Shown: positions 51,173 to 61,002, counted from the first letter of the stretch. The stretch: 64,000 nt of DNA from Streptomyces sp. CoH27 (GCF_020181035.1 NZ_JAIQYY010000012.1:258457-322456); one strand, 5' to 3'. The notes: generated by a model from the sequence alone, not told the origin. Program-made: numbers and translations.

Positions 51173-53287
51173 TCAGCGCGGGTTCAGGGCCGCCCGCAGC
51201 CGTTCCGGATCCGTCGTCGGGGCGTCGCACGTAAAGTTACGGCAGACGTAAACCGCAGGTTGACCTGCCACCAGCGAGCGGCCGGAGAGCAGCGGGAACT
51301 CATCGCTCTCCGGAGCCCCGACGGCCACGACGGCCCCGGGGGCCGTCCCCAGAAGTGCCGTGCGGTGCAGGGCGGTTGTCTCCTTGTCGGCCGGCGAGGT
51401 GCCGACGACGGCGATCTCCTTCGGCCCGTCGAGGAGGGCCTCGGCGACGGCGAGCCCCCAGCCGATGAACCGCGGCACGCGCGGCCCGAGCGTGGTGACG
51501 ACACCCAGCGCCCGCTCGGCCGCCGTCCGGTGCGCCTCCGATCCGGTGTGCGCGGCATAGCCGAGCAGGGCACCGGCCGCCGCGGTCCATCCCGACGGGG
51601 TGGCGTTGTCGGTGGGGTCCTGCGGGCGGCGGATGAGCCGCTCGGCGTCGGCGGCGGTGTCGTAGAGCGCGCCGGTGTCGGGGTCGGCGAACCGGGTGAG
51701 CACATGGTCGAGGAGCAGCCCGGCGAAGTCGAGCCAGACGCCCTCCCCCGTCACGGAGGCGAGCGCGAGGAAGCCCTCGGCGACGTCGCCGTAGTCCTCC
51801 AGCACCCCGGCGTTGGGGCCGACGCGGCCGTCCTTGCTGGTGCGGGCCAGCCGGGCGTGCTCGTCGAGGTGCACGCGCACGAGGAGGTCGGCGGCACCGA
51901 GTGCGGCCTCGATCAGGTCGGGACGGTCGAAGTAGGCGCCGGTCTCGGCGAGCGCGGCGATCGCGAGCCCGTTCCAGGCGGCGACGACCTTGTCGTCCCG
52001 GCCAGGGGCAGGGCGTCCGGCGCGCTCGGCGAGCAGCCGGGTGCGCATGGAGCCGACCTTCTCGGCGTCGAAGACACCTTCCGTCTGCGGCAGTTGGAGA
52101 ACGGACTGCCCGTGCTCGAAGGTACCCTCGTCGGTCACCCCGAAGTACTGGGCAGCGAGGTCGCCGTCCGCGTCCCCGAGGGCGGCGCGCAGCTGCTCGG
52201 GCGTCCAGACGTAGTACGCCCCCTCGACGTGCCGCCCACTGCCGCCCTCCCGGCTCCCGCCACCATCCTTCTGAAGACGCTCCACCGGACTCCGTCCGGC
52301 GGCACCCCCGTCGCGCGACACCTCCTCTTCGCTGTCGGCATCGAGCGCGGAGGCGAACCCGCCCTCGTCCGTGCGCAGTTCACGGACCAGGAAGTCCGCG
52401 GTCTCCAGCGCGACGCGCCGGGCGAGGTCCGACCCGGTGGCCCGCCAGAGATGGGCGTACACACGGCACAGCAGCGCGTTGTCGTACAGCATCTTCTCGA
52501 AATGCGGCACGACCCAGTCACGGTCGACGGAGTAGCGGGCGAACCCGCCGCCCAGCTGGTCGTAGATCCCGCCCCGGGCCATGCGCTCGCAGGTGTCCTG
52601 GGCCATCTGGAGGGCGCCCTCGGAGCCGGTGCGCGCGTGGTGGCGCAGCAGGAACTCCAGGACCATCGACGGCGGGAACTTCGGCGCCCCGCCGAATCCG
52701 CCGCGCTGCGGGTCGTACTCCCGGGTGAGACCGAGAAGGGCCTGGGCGAGTTCCTCCTCGCCGGGCACGCGGTCGCCCTGGTGGCTGATCTCCCGCTGGG
52801 CGAGGTCGCGCACGATCTTCCCGGCGACCTCGCCGACCTCGTCGCGCCGGGTGTCCCAGGCCTGCCGGACACCCTCCAGCACCTGCCGGAAGGAGGGCAT
52901 GCCGTGCCGGGGCGCGGGCGGGAAGTAGGTCCCGAAGTAGAAGGGTTCGGCGTCCGGGGTGAGGAACACGGTCATGGGCCAGCCGCCCTGGCCGGTGGCG
53001 GCCTGGACGGCCTCCATGTAGACGGCGTCGACGTCGGGGCGCTCCTCGCGGTCGACCTTGACGCTGACGAAGTGCTCGTTGAGGTAGTCCGCGGTGGCCT
53101 GGTCCTCGAAGGACTCGTGAGCCATGACATGGCACCAGTGGCAGCTGGAGTACCCGACGCTCAGCAGGACCGGTTTGCCGGCCTCGCGGGCCTCGGCGAA
53201 GGCCTCGGCCGACCAGGGCCACCAGTCGACGGGGTTGTCGGCGTGCTGGAGGAGGTACGGGGACGTCTCATGCGCCAGTCGGTTCAC
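51173..53287 (-). CDS. thioredoxin-domain protein, DUF255/YyaL type
   Basis: A 704-residue protein from GTG (VNRLAHETSPYLLQHADNP). N-terminal DUF255 thioredoxin domain with SSCHWCHVM (CxxC), then a six-hairpin alpha-barrel of the GH-like type (EKMLYDNALL, GGIYDQLGGGFARYSVD, VAAWNGLAIAALAE). Cytoplasmic. The molecular role is not known; similar human protein is SPATA20. Confidence 0.88.
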   Translation of the reverse strand: MNRLAHETSPYLLQHADNPVDWWPWSAEAFAEAREAGKPVLLSVGYSSCHWCHVMAHESFEDQATADYLNEHFVSVKVDREERPDVDAVYMEAVQAATGQGGWPMTVFLTPDAEPFYFGTYFPPAPRHGMPSFRQVLEGVRQAWDTRRDEVGEVAGKIVRDLAQREISHQGDRVPGEEELAQALLGLTREYDPQRGGFGGAPKFPPSMVLEFLLRHHARTGSEGALQMAQDTCERMARGGIYDQLGGGFARYSVDRDWVVPHFEKMLYDNALLCRVYAHLWRATGSDLARRVALETADFLVRELRTDEGGFASALDADSEEEVSRDGGAAGRSPVERLQKDGGGSREGGSGRHVEGAYYVWTPEQLRAALGDADGDLAAQYFGVTDEGTFEHGQSVLQLPQTEGVFDAEKVGSMRTRLLAERAGRPAPGRDDKVVAAWNGLAIAALAETGAYFDRPDLIEAALGAADLLVRVHLDEHARLARTSKDGRVGPNAGVLEDYGDVAEGFLALASVTGEGVWLDFAGLLLDHVLTRFADPDTGALYDTAADAERLIRRPQDPTDNATPSGWTAAAGALLGYAAHTGSEAHRTAAERALGVVTTLGPRVPRFIGWGLAVAEALLDGPKEIAVVGTSPADKETTALHRTALLGTAPGAVVAVGAPESDEFPLLSGRSLVAGQPAVYVCRNFTCDAPTTDPERLRAALNPR

Positions 53288-53450
53288 CGTTCCACTCTCC
53301 CACGGGCCCGGGGACGGCGGAGAAACCCGTCCTCGCCGGGCGTGCCCGCACGAAATCCTCACCGGTCCGCTGATCGTCGCACCCTCGCCATCCGGTCCGG
53401 CTCGAAGGACACTCGTAAGCCAAGGATGTTGCCGCCGGAGGGGACTGGAC

Positions 53451-56400
53451 ATGCGGGAGAGCCATCGGGCGGAGGCCGAGCGGCTGCTGGAGCGGGCCGT
53501 GGAGGAGGAGGTGCGCCGCTCGGGCGGACGGGTCGACGGGCAGGTGCTGCTGTCGCGGGCGCGCGGTGAGCTGGACGCGATGGCCGGGTCGGCCGGCGAG
53601 GAGTACGAGGCGTACACCCGCGCACTGGACGAGGCCGAGGCGGGCCGGCTGACCTTCGGGCAGCGCTACGCCCGCGACGGCGCCGGAACGGCCCTGCTGG
53701 TGGCGGCCGTCGCCGCGGTCGCCGCGGCGGTGGCCGACCTCTCCCTGGGCACCGGTACGGGCACGGCGGTCGGTGCCGGCGTGGCCGCCGGGGCGGTCGG
53801 TGCCGCCGCGACCGTGGTGAAGGTGGCCGGCACCCATCTGCCGGCCGCCCATCACCGGGCCGGCGCCGCGGGCCAGCCCGGCGGTGCGGAGCAGTTACGG
53901 CTGCAGTGGCTGACCGCTCTGGAGGTGCGGGGCATCCGCCCCTTCCTCGACCAGCAGCGAATGCTCAGCGCCTCCACGGGCCGGAAGAAGACCGCGAGCC
54001 CCACCCTGCGCGGCGCCGACAAGAGCGCGGCGGCCCGCAGACGCACGGTGCTGGAGCAGTCGTTCGGCCAGCTGCCCGAGCCGGACGGCCGGTTCTCGGG
54101 ACGCCGGGCGGAGCTGGCACGCATCAGACAGTGGGCGCAGGCCGCGCGGGCGGCCACCGAGACCCGGCCGACGGTGGTCGTCCTGCACGGCGAACCCGGC
54201 TCCGGCCGGACCACGCTCGCCGTGCGCGCGGCACACGATCTGCGCGACCACTTCCGCGGCGCGGTGGTCGTGGACCTGCGCGGCGGCGGCCGGGAGGAGA
54301 CCCCGCTGCCCACCCGCGACGCCCTGCTGCATCTGCTCAACCGGCTCGGCGCACCCCGCGAACAGCTGCTGTTCCGGGAGCGCTCCTCCCCCGACCAGCA
54401 GCTCAAGCGGCTCGCCGAGCTGTATCACCAGCAGCTGACCGGTCTGCCCGTGACGATCGTGCTGGACGACGCCTCGGACCCGGAACAGGTGCGGGCGCTG
54501 GTGCCCGAGCGCTCCGACAGCCTGGTCCTGGTCACCGCCCGCACGGCCCTCGACCTGCCCGCGGACCTGCCGGCCTGGGTGCACCACCTGCCGGTCGAGG
54601 CACTGGACGCGGCGGGCGCCGAGGAGCTGCTGAGCGCCGCCGCCGAAGACACGTCCGGCCCGTACGACGCCGAGTCCGCCGAACGAATCCGGGACCTGTG
54701 CGGCGGACTGCCGCTGGCCTTGCGGATCGCGGGCTCCGCACTCGGCCCCCGCTCACCCCGGCAACTGGCGGCGGACCTGAGCGTGTACGGCCCGGTGGAG
54801 CCGGTGGAGCGCGCCCTGTGGCTGCGCTACACCGACCAGCCGGAGCCCTCCCGCCGGCTGCTGCGCAGGCTCGCGCTCGCCGGGCGGGCCTCGCTCGGCG
54901 CGGCGGCGGCCGCCGCCCTGCTCGGCACGGACGAGGCCGAGGCCACCCGGCACCTCGTCGCCCTCGCCCGCGCCGGACTGCTCGACCACGTCCGCGGCAA
55001 CCGCTACCGGCTGCACAGCCTGGTGCGCGCCTTCGCCCAGGCCAGGCTGCTGGACGAGGAGGACCCGGCTGAGCGCACGGCGGCCCAGGAACGGCTGATC
55101 GTGAACTACGCGGACCTGGCCGACTCCGTACTGCGCCTGGTCGACGGGAACATGTCGACGCGCTCGCACCAGTTCGGCCCGCACGGCTTCACCTCGCTCG
55201 ACGAGGCGCTGCGCTGGCTGGACGACGAGTCCAGCTTCATCACGGCGGCCCTGCGCCAGGCGGAGGGCGTGAACCAGGCGGCGGTGCTGAACCTGCTGGG
55301 CGCGCTGTGCGACTACTGCCTGCTGCGCGGCGACCTGTACCGGCTCGGCGAGATCAGCGAGCTGGCGCAGGCCGTGGACCAGGGGCTGCTGGTGCGCTCG
55401 GTGCAGTGGCGCACCGGTATCGCGGCCCGGCAGCTGGGCGAGCTGGACAAGGCGCGCACCACACTGGCCTCGGTGGTGGACCTGTACCGGGAGGCCCACC
55501 ACGACGCCGGTGCGGCCCGCGCCCTGTGCTCGCTCGGCATCACCCTGCACCACCAGGGCAATCTCACCGAGGCCGCCGCCAAACTCCAGGAGGCGCTGGA
55601 TCTGCAGGCGGCGCCGGAGCTGGCGACCGACCGGGCCTGGACGATGCACGCCCTGGCGGCCGTCCAGCGCGACCGGGCCCGGCTGTCGGAGGCGTTGGAG
55701 CTGCTCACCCGCTCCCTGGTGCTGCACCACGAGGGCGGCTCGGTGCACGGCGAGGCCTGGGCGCACTTCCAGCTCGGCCAGCTGGCGCTGCGGATGGGCG
55801 ACGTACCGCGCGCGGAGACGGAGCTGCGGGCCGCCCTGGAGCGGTACGGCCGCACGCGCGACGCGCGCGGCGAGGCGTGGGCGCTGACCCAGCTGGCCCG
55901 CGCCCGCCTGGTGAACGGCGACCCCGCACCGGCCGTGGAGGGCCTCAGGCAGGCGGCCGCCCGGCACCGGGAGAACGAGGACGCGCGCGGCGAGGCCTGG
56001 ACGCTGTACTACCTGGGCCAGGCGCTGGAGGAGTCCGGGGAGCTGGACCCGTCGGTCCGCGCCCTCGAACGGTCCCGCACGATGTTCTCCCGGATGCGCG
56101 ACGTCTACGGCCTGGCCTGCGCCCGGCACCACTCGGCCCGGGTCACCCGCGACCAGCGGGCCGCGCAGACCGGTTCGCTGCGCAACTCCGGCTTCGCCCG
56201 GCAGCTCCTCGTGGACGCCCGCGCCGACTTCCAGCGCATCGGCGTCGCCCACGGCGAGGCGTGGACCTGCCTGGAGCTGGCCGTGGTCGACGCGGGCAAT
56301 GCGCGCACGCAAGCGGCGCTGGCCCTGTGCGACGAGGCACGCGATCTGTTCGCCTCCTACGGCGACCTGCGCGGCGAGGACTGGGCCCGCTTCCTGCGCT

Positions 56401-56654
56401 GCACCCTGCTGCCGTACGCGGCGCCGGGCGGCACGGAGGTCGGCACGGCCGTCGCCCAGGAGGAGCTGGCCCAGCTGGCCCGCGCCACGCATCCGCTGCG
56501 GGACGAGAAGCTGACCGAGGGCCTCACGGCGTACGCCTTGCTGCTGGAGCGGGGCGTCAGCCTGGAGGCCGGCTGGCAGGCCTGGCGGCTGCGCATGACA
56601 CCGGACCGCCACGCCCGGGAGGTGATGGGGGTGGCGGTACCGGCGGCGCGCTGA
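53451..56654 (+). CDS. STAND NTPase with C-terminal TPR repeats, TTA codon
   Basis: About 1067 residues from ATG with GGAGGGG upstream. Residues 78-130 are a hydrophobic Gly/Ala-rich segment, perhaps two membrane helices. The NB-ARC-type ATPase has LHGEPGSGRTTLAVR (Walker A with Arg where Lys is usual), VTIVLDDASDPEQV (Walker B) and LCGGLPLALRIAGSAL. A long TPR region (about 690-1000) has repeats such as ALCSLGITLHHQGNLTEAAAKLQEALD. A TTA codon stands at 149, so expression should need bldA tRNA. Likely a signalling switch; a defence role is possible but not shown. Confidence 0.85.
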   Translation: MRESHRAEAERLLERAVEEEVRRSGGRVDGQVLLSRARGELDAMAGSAGEEYEAYTRALDEAEAGRLTFGQRYARDGAGTALLVAAVAAVAAAVADLSLGTGTGTAVGAGVAAGAVGAAATVVKVAGTHLPAAHHRAGAAGQPGGAEQLRLQWLTALEVRGIRPFLDQQRMLSASTGRKKTASPTLRGADKSAAARRRTVLEQSFGQLPEPDGRFSGRRAELARIRQWAQAARAATETRPTVVVLHGEPGSGRTTLAVRAAHDLRDHFRGAVVVDLRGGGREETPLPTRDALLHLLNRLGAPREQLLFRERSSPDQQLKRLAELYHQQLTGLPVTIVLDDASDPEQVRALVPERSDSLVLVTARTALDLPADLPAWVHHLPVEALDAAGAEELLSAAAEDTSGPYDAESAERIRDLCGGLPLALRIAGSALGPRSPRQLAADLSVYGPVEPVERALWLRYTDQPEPSRRLLRRLALAGRASLGAAAAAALLGTDEAEATRHLVALARAGLLDHVRGNRYRLHSLVRAFAQARLLDEEDPAERTAAQERLIVNYADLADSVLRLVDGNMSTRSHQFGPHGFTSLDEALRWLDDESSFITAALRQAEGVNQAAVLNLLGALCDYCLLRGDLYRLGEISELAQAVDQGLLVRSVQWRTGIAARQLGELDKARTTLASVVDLYREAHHDAGAARALCSLGITLHHQGNLTEAAAKLQEALDLQAAPELATDRAWTMHALAAVQRDRARLSEALELLTRSLVLHHEGGSVHGEAWAHFQLGQLALRMGDVPRAETELRAALERYGRTRDARGEAWALTQLARARLVNGDPAPAVEGLRQAAARHRENEDARGEAWTLYYLGQALEESGELDPSVRALERSRTMFSRMRDVYGLACARHHSARVTRDQRAAQTGSLRNSGFARQLLVDARADFQRIGVAHGEAWTCLELAVVDAGNARTQAALALCDEARDLFASYGDLRGEDWARFLRCTLLPYAAPGGTEVGTAVAQEELAQLARATHPLRDEKLTEGLTAYALLLERGVSLEAGWQAWRLRMTPDRHAREVMGVAVPAAR

Positions 56655-56663
56655 CGCCCGGGG

Positions 56664-56903
56664 TCAGCCCCGGCGCGCCGCGGAGTCGGCGTCCTGCTTC
56701 GCCTCGGCGTCCGGGGCTTCCTTGAAGTCGACCTTGTTCATGTGCTTGCTCATCGACTTCATCAGGCCCCACACGGCCAGAGCCATCACCGCGAAGACGA
56801 TGAAGCCGAGGACACCGGGGGTGACCTTGTTCTGGTCGACCTCCTTGGCGAGGGGGACGAGGTGCGTCACTGCCAGGCTCACGCTTGCGCTCATGTCAGG
56901 CAT
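56664..56903 (-). CDS. small membrane protein coupled to mca
   Basis: A 76- to 79-residue protein with one membrane helix (GVLGFIVFAVMALAVWGLM) and a charged tail. ATG at 56903 overlaps the mca stop; a second ATG at 56894 lies one base after it. It belongs to the mca operon. Role unknown. Confidence 0.75.
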   Translation of the reverse strand: MPDMSASVSLAVTHLVPLAKEVDQNKVTPGVLGFIVFAVMALAVWGLMKSMSKHMNKVDFKEAPDAEAKQDADSAARRG

Positions 56904-57777
56904 TGTCCCGGATGCCCGCGAAGAGGTCGTCCTCGGGGAGGGAGGTATCGACGAGCGACTTCGCGAGCTCGTACTCCTCCGTCGGCCAGACCTCCTTCTG
57001 GAGCTCCATCGGCACCTTGAACCAGCCGCCGTCCGGGTCGATCTGCGTGGCGTGCGCGATCAGCGCCTTGTCCCGGATCTCGAAGAAGTCCGCGCACGGA
57101 ATGTGCGTGGTCAGCGTGCGCTCGACGCGCTCGAACTCCTTCCAGCGCTTGAGCCAGTCCCCGTACGGCGACTCCAGGCCGCGCTCCAGCATCGCGTGGT
57201 GCAGTGCCTCGGTGCGCGGGCGGTTGAAGCCCTGGTTGTAGTAGAGCTTCTGCGGCTGCCAGGCCGGCCCGAACTCGCCCTCCGGGTACTTCTCGGTGTC
57301 CGCCGCGCCCTCGAACGCCACCATGGAGATCTTGTGGGTCATGATGTGGTCGGGGTGCGGGTAGCCGCCGTTCTCGTCGTAGGTGGTGATCACCTGCGGG
57401 CGGAAGGCGCGGATCTTGCGGACCAGCTCACCGGCCGCCTTGTCGACGTCCTCCAGGGCGAAGCAGCCCTCGGGCAGCGGGGGCAGCGGGTCGCCCTCGG
57501 GCAGGCCGGAGTCGACGAAGCCGAGCCACTCCTGCCCCACGCCGAGGATCTCGCGGGCCTCGTCCATCTCCTTCTTGCGTACCTCGTGGATGTGCTCCTC
57601 GATGTACTTGTCGCCCTGGAGCTTCGGATTGAGGATGGACCCGCGCTCTCCGCCGGTGCAGGTCACCACCAGCACGTCCACCCCCTCGGACACGTACTTC
57701 GCCATCGTGGCCGCACCCTTGCTGGACTCGTCGTCGGGGTGCGCGTGTACGGCCATCAGTCGCAGCTGGTCAGTCAA
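56896..57777 (-). CDS. mca: mycothiol S-conjugate amidase
   Basis: A 293-residue zinc amidase that cuts mycothiol conjugates so that toxins leave as mercapturic acids. AHPDDESSKG and GYPHPDHIMTH are the zinc motifs. The start is a TTG with GAGGAT upstream. Actinobacteria-specific thiol detoxification. The downstream small membrane gene is coupled. Confidence 0.93.
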   Translation of the reverse strand: MTDQLRLMAVHAHPDDESSKGAATMAKYVSEGVDVLVVTCTGGERGSILNPKLQGDKYIEEHIHEVRKKEMDEAREILGVGQEWLGFVDSGLPEGDPLPPLPEGCFALEDVDKAAGELVRKIRAFRPQVITTYDENGGYPHPDHIMTHKISMVAFEGAADTEKYPEGEFGPAWQPQKLYYNQGFNRPRTEALHHAMLERGLESPYGDWLKRWKEFERVERTLTTHIPCADFFEIRDKALIAHATQIDPDGGWFKVPMELQKEVWPTEEYELAKSLVDTSLPEDDLFAGIRDNA

Positions 57778-57890
57778 GACTCAATCCTCGGTAACTCGGC
57801 GCCCCGTGTCTTCGGCGCGATCGGCGGCTTCTATAGTGACGGAATCGGGGGGCGAATAATTCCGGGTCCGGTTCTGCCGAGAGGAAGATC

Positions 57891-58289
57891 ATGAGCACGG
57901 CGAGCACGCGGCTGCCCGAGGGCCGCTACGGCCGCTCCTCGGACGAGCGTGCAGACCGCAAGCTCAGGGTCGCCGCCGTGGTGCTGGGCACGCTCCTGCT
58001 CGCTCTCGTCGGCTACTTCGCCTACGACAAGGTCTTCGAGACCAGGATCAGCGCCCAGGTGATCACCTTCGTGGCCTCGGACAACGCGGTCAAGGTGCAT
58101 CTGGAGGTCCACAAGGACTCCGGAACCGACGGCTACTGCACCCTGCGCTCCCAGGCGGCGGACGGCTCCGAGGTGGGCCGCGCGGACTTCCGCTTCACCG
58201 GCAGCGCCACACGGATCGACCAGGTCGTCACGCTCCGTACGACGGCGAAGGGCAGCACGGCCGAGCTACTCGGCTGCCACACGGGCTGA
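57891..58289 (+). CDS. DUF4307 membrane protein
   Basis: A 132-residue protein: N-terminal Arg-rich segment, one membrane helix (VAAVVLGTLLLALVGYFAY) and an outer domain with two Cys. It matches the DUF4307 family, found beside mca in actinomycetes. GAGAGGAAG precedes the ATG. Divergent from mca. Function unknown. Confidence 0.85.
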   Translation: MSTASTRLPEGRYGRSSDERADRKLRVAAVVLGTLLLALVGYFAYDKVFETRISAQVITFVASDNAVKVHLEVHKDSGTDGYCTLRSQAADGSEVGRADFRFTGSATRIDQVVTLRTTAKGSTAELLGCHTG

Positions 58290-58405
58290 ACGGGCCGCCC
58301 GGGCTGATCCATCACCCGGAACACGTACACGCTGACCTGCGTTGATGTGATTCTGATGGCTTATGTCCTCCCCCTTTCGCTCTCGAATTGTTAGGCTCGT
58401 GGTTT

Positions 58406-58442
58406 CGCCCACCCAAGAAGGAACATTCTTCTGGGTAGGGCG
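58406..58442 (+). promoter_or_regulatory. leader hairpin before greA
   Basis: CGCCC-ACCCA-A-GAAG ... CTTC-TGGGT-A-GGGCG pairs with two single-base bulges (14 bp in all), 37 bases before the greA GTG. Possible attenuator or stability element. Confidence 0.55.
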
Positions 58443-58478
58443 ATGCTTTGTATTCCCAGTACCGACGAGGAGCACCCT

Positions 58479-58979
58479 GTGACCCAGACCAGTGAGAACG
58501 TCACCTGGCTGACCCAGGAGGCGTACGACAAGCTCAAGGCCGAGCTTGAGTACCTTTCTGGTCCTGCGCGCACGGATATCGCCGCCAAGATCGCGGCCGC
58601 GCGTGAGGAGGGCGACCTGCGTGAGAACGGCGGGTATCACGCGGCCAAGGAGGAGCAGGGCAAGCAGGAGCTGCGTGTCCGGCAGCTGACCCAGCTTCTC
58701 GAAAACGCCCAGGTGGGCGAGGCCCCGGCCTCCGCCGACGGCGCCGTCGCACCCGGCATGGTCGTCACGATCGCCTTCGACGGTGACGAGGACGACACCC
58801 TTGAGTTCCTGCTCGCGTCCCGCGAGTACGCGAGCTCCGAGATCGAGACGTACTCGCCGCAGTCCCCGCTGGGCGCCGGCGTCATCGGCCACAAGGTCGG
58901 CGAGGACGCGGAGTACGAACTGCCGAACGGCAAGAAGGCCTCGGTGCGGATCCTGAAGGCCGTGCCGTACTCGGGCTGA
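58479..58979 (+). CDS. greA: transcription elongation factor GreA
   Basis: A 166-residue protein from GTG with GAGGAG upstream. The N-terminal coiled coil carries REEGDLRENGGYHAAKEEQ with the acidic tip that enters the RNA polymerase channel, and the C-terminal FKBP-like domain ends ASVRILKAVPYSG. It rescues backtracked polymerase. Confidence 0.95.
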   Translation: MTQTSENVTWLTQEAYDKLKAELEYLSGPARTDIAAKIAAAREEGDLRENGGYHAAKEEQGKQELRVRQLTQLLENAQVGEAPASADGAVAPGMVVTIAFDGDEDDTLEFLLASREYASSEIETYSPQSPLGAGVIGHKVGEDAEYELPNGKKASVRILKAVPYSG

Positions 58980-59028
58980 CCCACCAGCCTCCGCCTCGCC
59001 CGGCAGCCTCTGCCTTGCCTGGCCTCGG

Positions 59029-59066
59029 GCCCCCGGTGTCCGCCGGATCGCGCGGACACCGGGGGC
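59029..59066. terminator. strong hairpin between greA and ABC permease
   Basis: GCCCCCGGTGTCCGC and GCGGACACCGGGGGC form a perfect 15-bp stem with an 8-base loop between the convergent genes; it may end both transcripts. Confidence 0.85.
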
Positions 59067-59085
59067 TTCGCCGTGTCCGGGGCCG

Positions 59086-59943
59086 TCAGGCGGTGGCCGA
59101 GCGGTACTTGCGCACCGCGAGGGTGCGGAAGACCGCGATGATCAGTATCGAGTAGATCAGCGAGGCCCAGACCGGGTGCTCCATCGGCCAGGCGTGCGAG
59201 GCGGAGCGCCCGGGGTTGGCGAACAGCACACGGCAGGCCTGCGCGGTGGCGCTGAACGGGTTCCACTCGGCCACGTGCCGCAGCCACGGGGTCATGTGGG
59301 CCGGGTCCACGAAGGCGTTGGAGATGAACGTGACCGGGAAGAGCCAGATCAGCCCGCTGGACGTGGCCGCCTCGGGGGTACGGACGGACATGCCGATCAG
59401 CGCGCCGATCCAGGTGAACGCGTAGCCGAGCAGGAGCAGCAGGCCGAAGGCCGCGAGCACCTTGCCGGCGTTCGTGGATCCGTCGGACCCGACCCGCCAG
59501 CCGACCACCACGGCGACCACGGCCAGCACGACCAGCGTGACGGCCGTCTGCACCAGATCGGCGAGCGTACGCCCGGTCAGCACCGCGCCACGGGCCATCG
59601 GCAGGGAACGGAACCGGTCGATCAGCCCCTTGTGCATGTCGTCGGCGATACCGGCACCGGAGCTGGCGGTCGCGAACGTGACGGTCTGCGCGAAGATGCC
59701 GGCCATGAGGAAGTTCTTGTAGTCGACGGCGCTGCTGCTGCCACCGATCCGCATGGAACCGCCGAAGACGTAGGTGAACAGCACCACGAACATGATGGGC
59801 TGGATGAGCCCGTAGATGATCATCTCAGGGATCCTGGACATCCTGATCAGATTGCGTTGCGCGATGACCATCGAGTCGCGGACGGACCGGCTGACAGGGT
59901 TGCCCGGCAGGCTCACGCGCACGGGCTCGGTGAGGGTGCTCAT
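59086..59943 (-). CDS. ABC-2 type exporter permease (DrrB-like)
   Basis: A 285-residue permease with six membrane helices, including PIMFVVLFTYVFGGSM, and MARGAVLTGRTLADLVQ, the DrrB-type pattern. ATG overlaps the ATPase stop (ATGA). Probably a drug or lipid exporter. Confidence 0.9.
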   Translation of the reverse strand: MSTLTEPVRVSLPGNPVSRSVRDSMVIAQRNLIRMSRIPEMIIYGLIQPIMFVVLFTYVFGGSMRIGGSSSAVDYKNFLMAGIFAQTVTFATASSGAGIADDMHKGLIDRFRSLPMARGAVLTGRTLADLVQTAVTLVVLAVVAVVVGWRVGSDGSTNAGKVLAAFGLLLLLGYAFTWIGALIGMSVRTPEAATSSGLIWLFPVTFISNAFVDPAHMTPWLRHVAEWNPFSATAQACRVLFANPGRSASHAWPMEHPVWASLIYSILIIAVFRTLAVRKYRSATA

Positions 59944-60941
59944 TTCGCGGTCTCCTTGCCGTTGTCCGTGCGGGTCTTGTCCTGCCCGGCCGGGCCGGCG
60001 GTCTCGGCCATGTGGCCGGTCAGCGACAGGAAGACGTCGTCGAGGGTGGGGCGGCGCAGCCCGATGTCGTCTATCTCGATGCCCCGGGTGTCCAGCTCCC
60101 GGATGATCTCGGCGAGCAGCTTCGCGCCGCCGGTGACGGGGACCGTGAGCTTGCGGGTGTGCTCCTCGACGGTGGTGTCGCTTTTGCCGAAGCTCCCCAG
60201 GACCTGGGCGGCGGTCGCGATGTGGTCGCGCTCGTGCACCACGACCTCGACGCGCTCACCGCCGGTGCGGGCCTTGAGCTGGTCGGAGGTGCCCTGGGCG
60301 ATGACCCGGCCGTGGTCGACCACCGCGATGTCATGGGCGAGGTGGTCGGCCTCCTCCAGATACTGCGTGGTGAGCAACAGGGTCGTCCCACCGGAGACGA
60401 GCTGTTTGATGACCTCCCACAGCTGCTGGCGGTTGCGCGGGTCGAGGCCGGTCGTCGGCTCGTCCATGAACATCACCGGGGGCGAGACCACCAGGGCCGC
60501 GGCGAGGTCGAGCCGGCGGCGCATGCCTCCGGAGTAGGTCTTGGCGGGGCGGTCGGCGGCATCCGTGAGGTGGAACTGCTCCAGCAGCTCCGCCGCGCGC
60601 GCCTTCGCCGGTTTCGCCCGCATCTGGTACAGCCTGCCGACCATCTGCAGGTTCTCCCGGCCGGTCAGATACTCGTCGACCGCCGCGAACTGGCCGGACA
60701 GGCCGATGGAACGGCGCACGGCGTCGGGGTGCTTGAGCACGTCCACGCCCGCGACGACCGCCTTGCCGCTGTCGGGGCGCAGCAGGGTCGTCAGGCAGCG
60801 GACGGCCGTCGTCTTGCCGGCGCCGTTCGGCCCGAGCAGGCCGAGGACCGTGCCCTCGGGCACATCGAGGTCGACGCCGTCCAGAGCCCTTACGTCACCG
60901 AAGGTCTTCACCAGGCCTTCGGCATAGATGGCGCCTGGCAT
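59940..60941 (-). CDS. ABC-2 exporter ATP-binding protein (DrrA-like)
   Basis: About 333 residues from ATG with GTGGAG upstream. Walker A GPNGAGKTT, signature YSGGMRRRLDLA, Walker B VMFMDEPTTGLD, and a DrrA-type C-terminal regulatory domain (LRRPTLDDVFLSLTG). Energises the coupled permease. Confidence 0.92.
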   Translation of the reverse strand: MPGAIYAEGLVKTFGDVRALDGVDLDVPEGTVLGLLGPNGAGKTTAVRCLTTLLRPDSGKAVVAGVDVLKHPDAVRRSIGLSGQFAAVDEYLTGRENLQMVGRLYQMRAKPAKARAAELLEQFHLTDAADRPAKTYSGGMRRRLDLAAALVVSPPVMFMDEPTTGLDPRNRQQLWEVIKQLVSGGTTLLLTTQYLEEADHLAHDIAVVDHGRVIAQGTSDQLKARTGGERVEVVVHERDHIATAAQVLGSFGKSDTTVEEHTRKLTVPVTGGAKLLAEIIRELDTRGIEIDDIGLRRPTLDDVFLSLTGHMAETAGPAGQDKTRTDNGKETAK

Positions 60942-61002
60942 GTCAGTCTCCACGTCGTCAGGGATTCGTCGTCCGGGTTCTCCGGACATGCGACACACCA
61001 TA

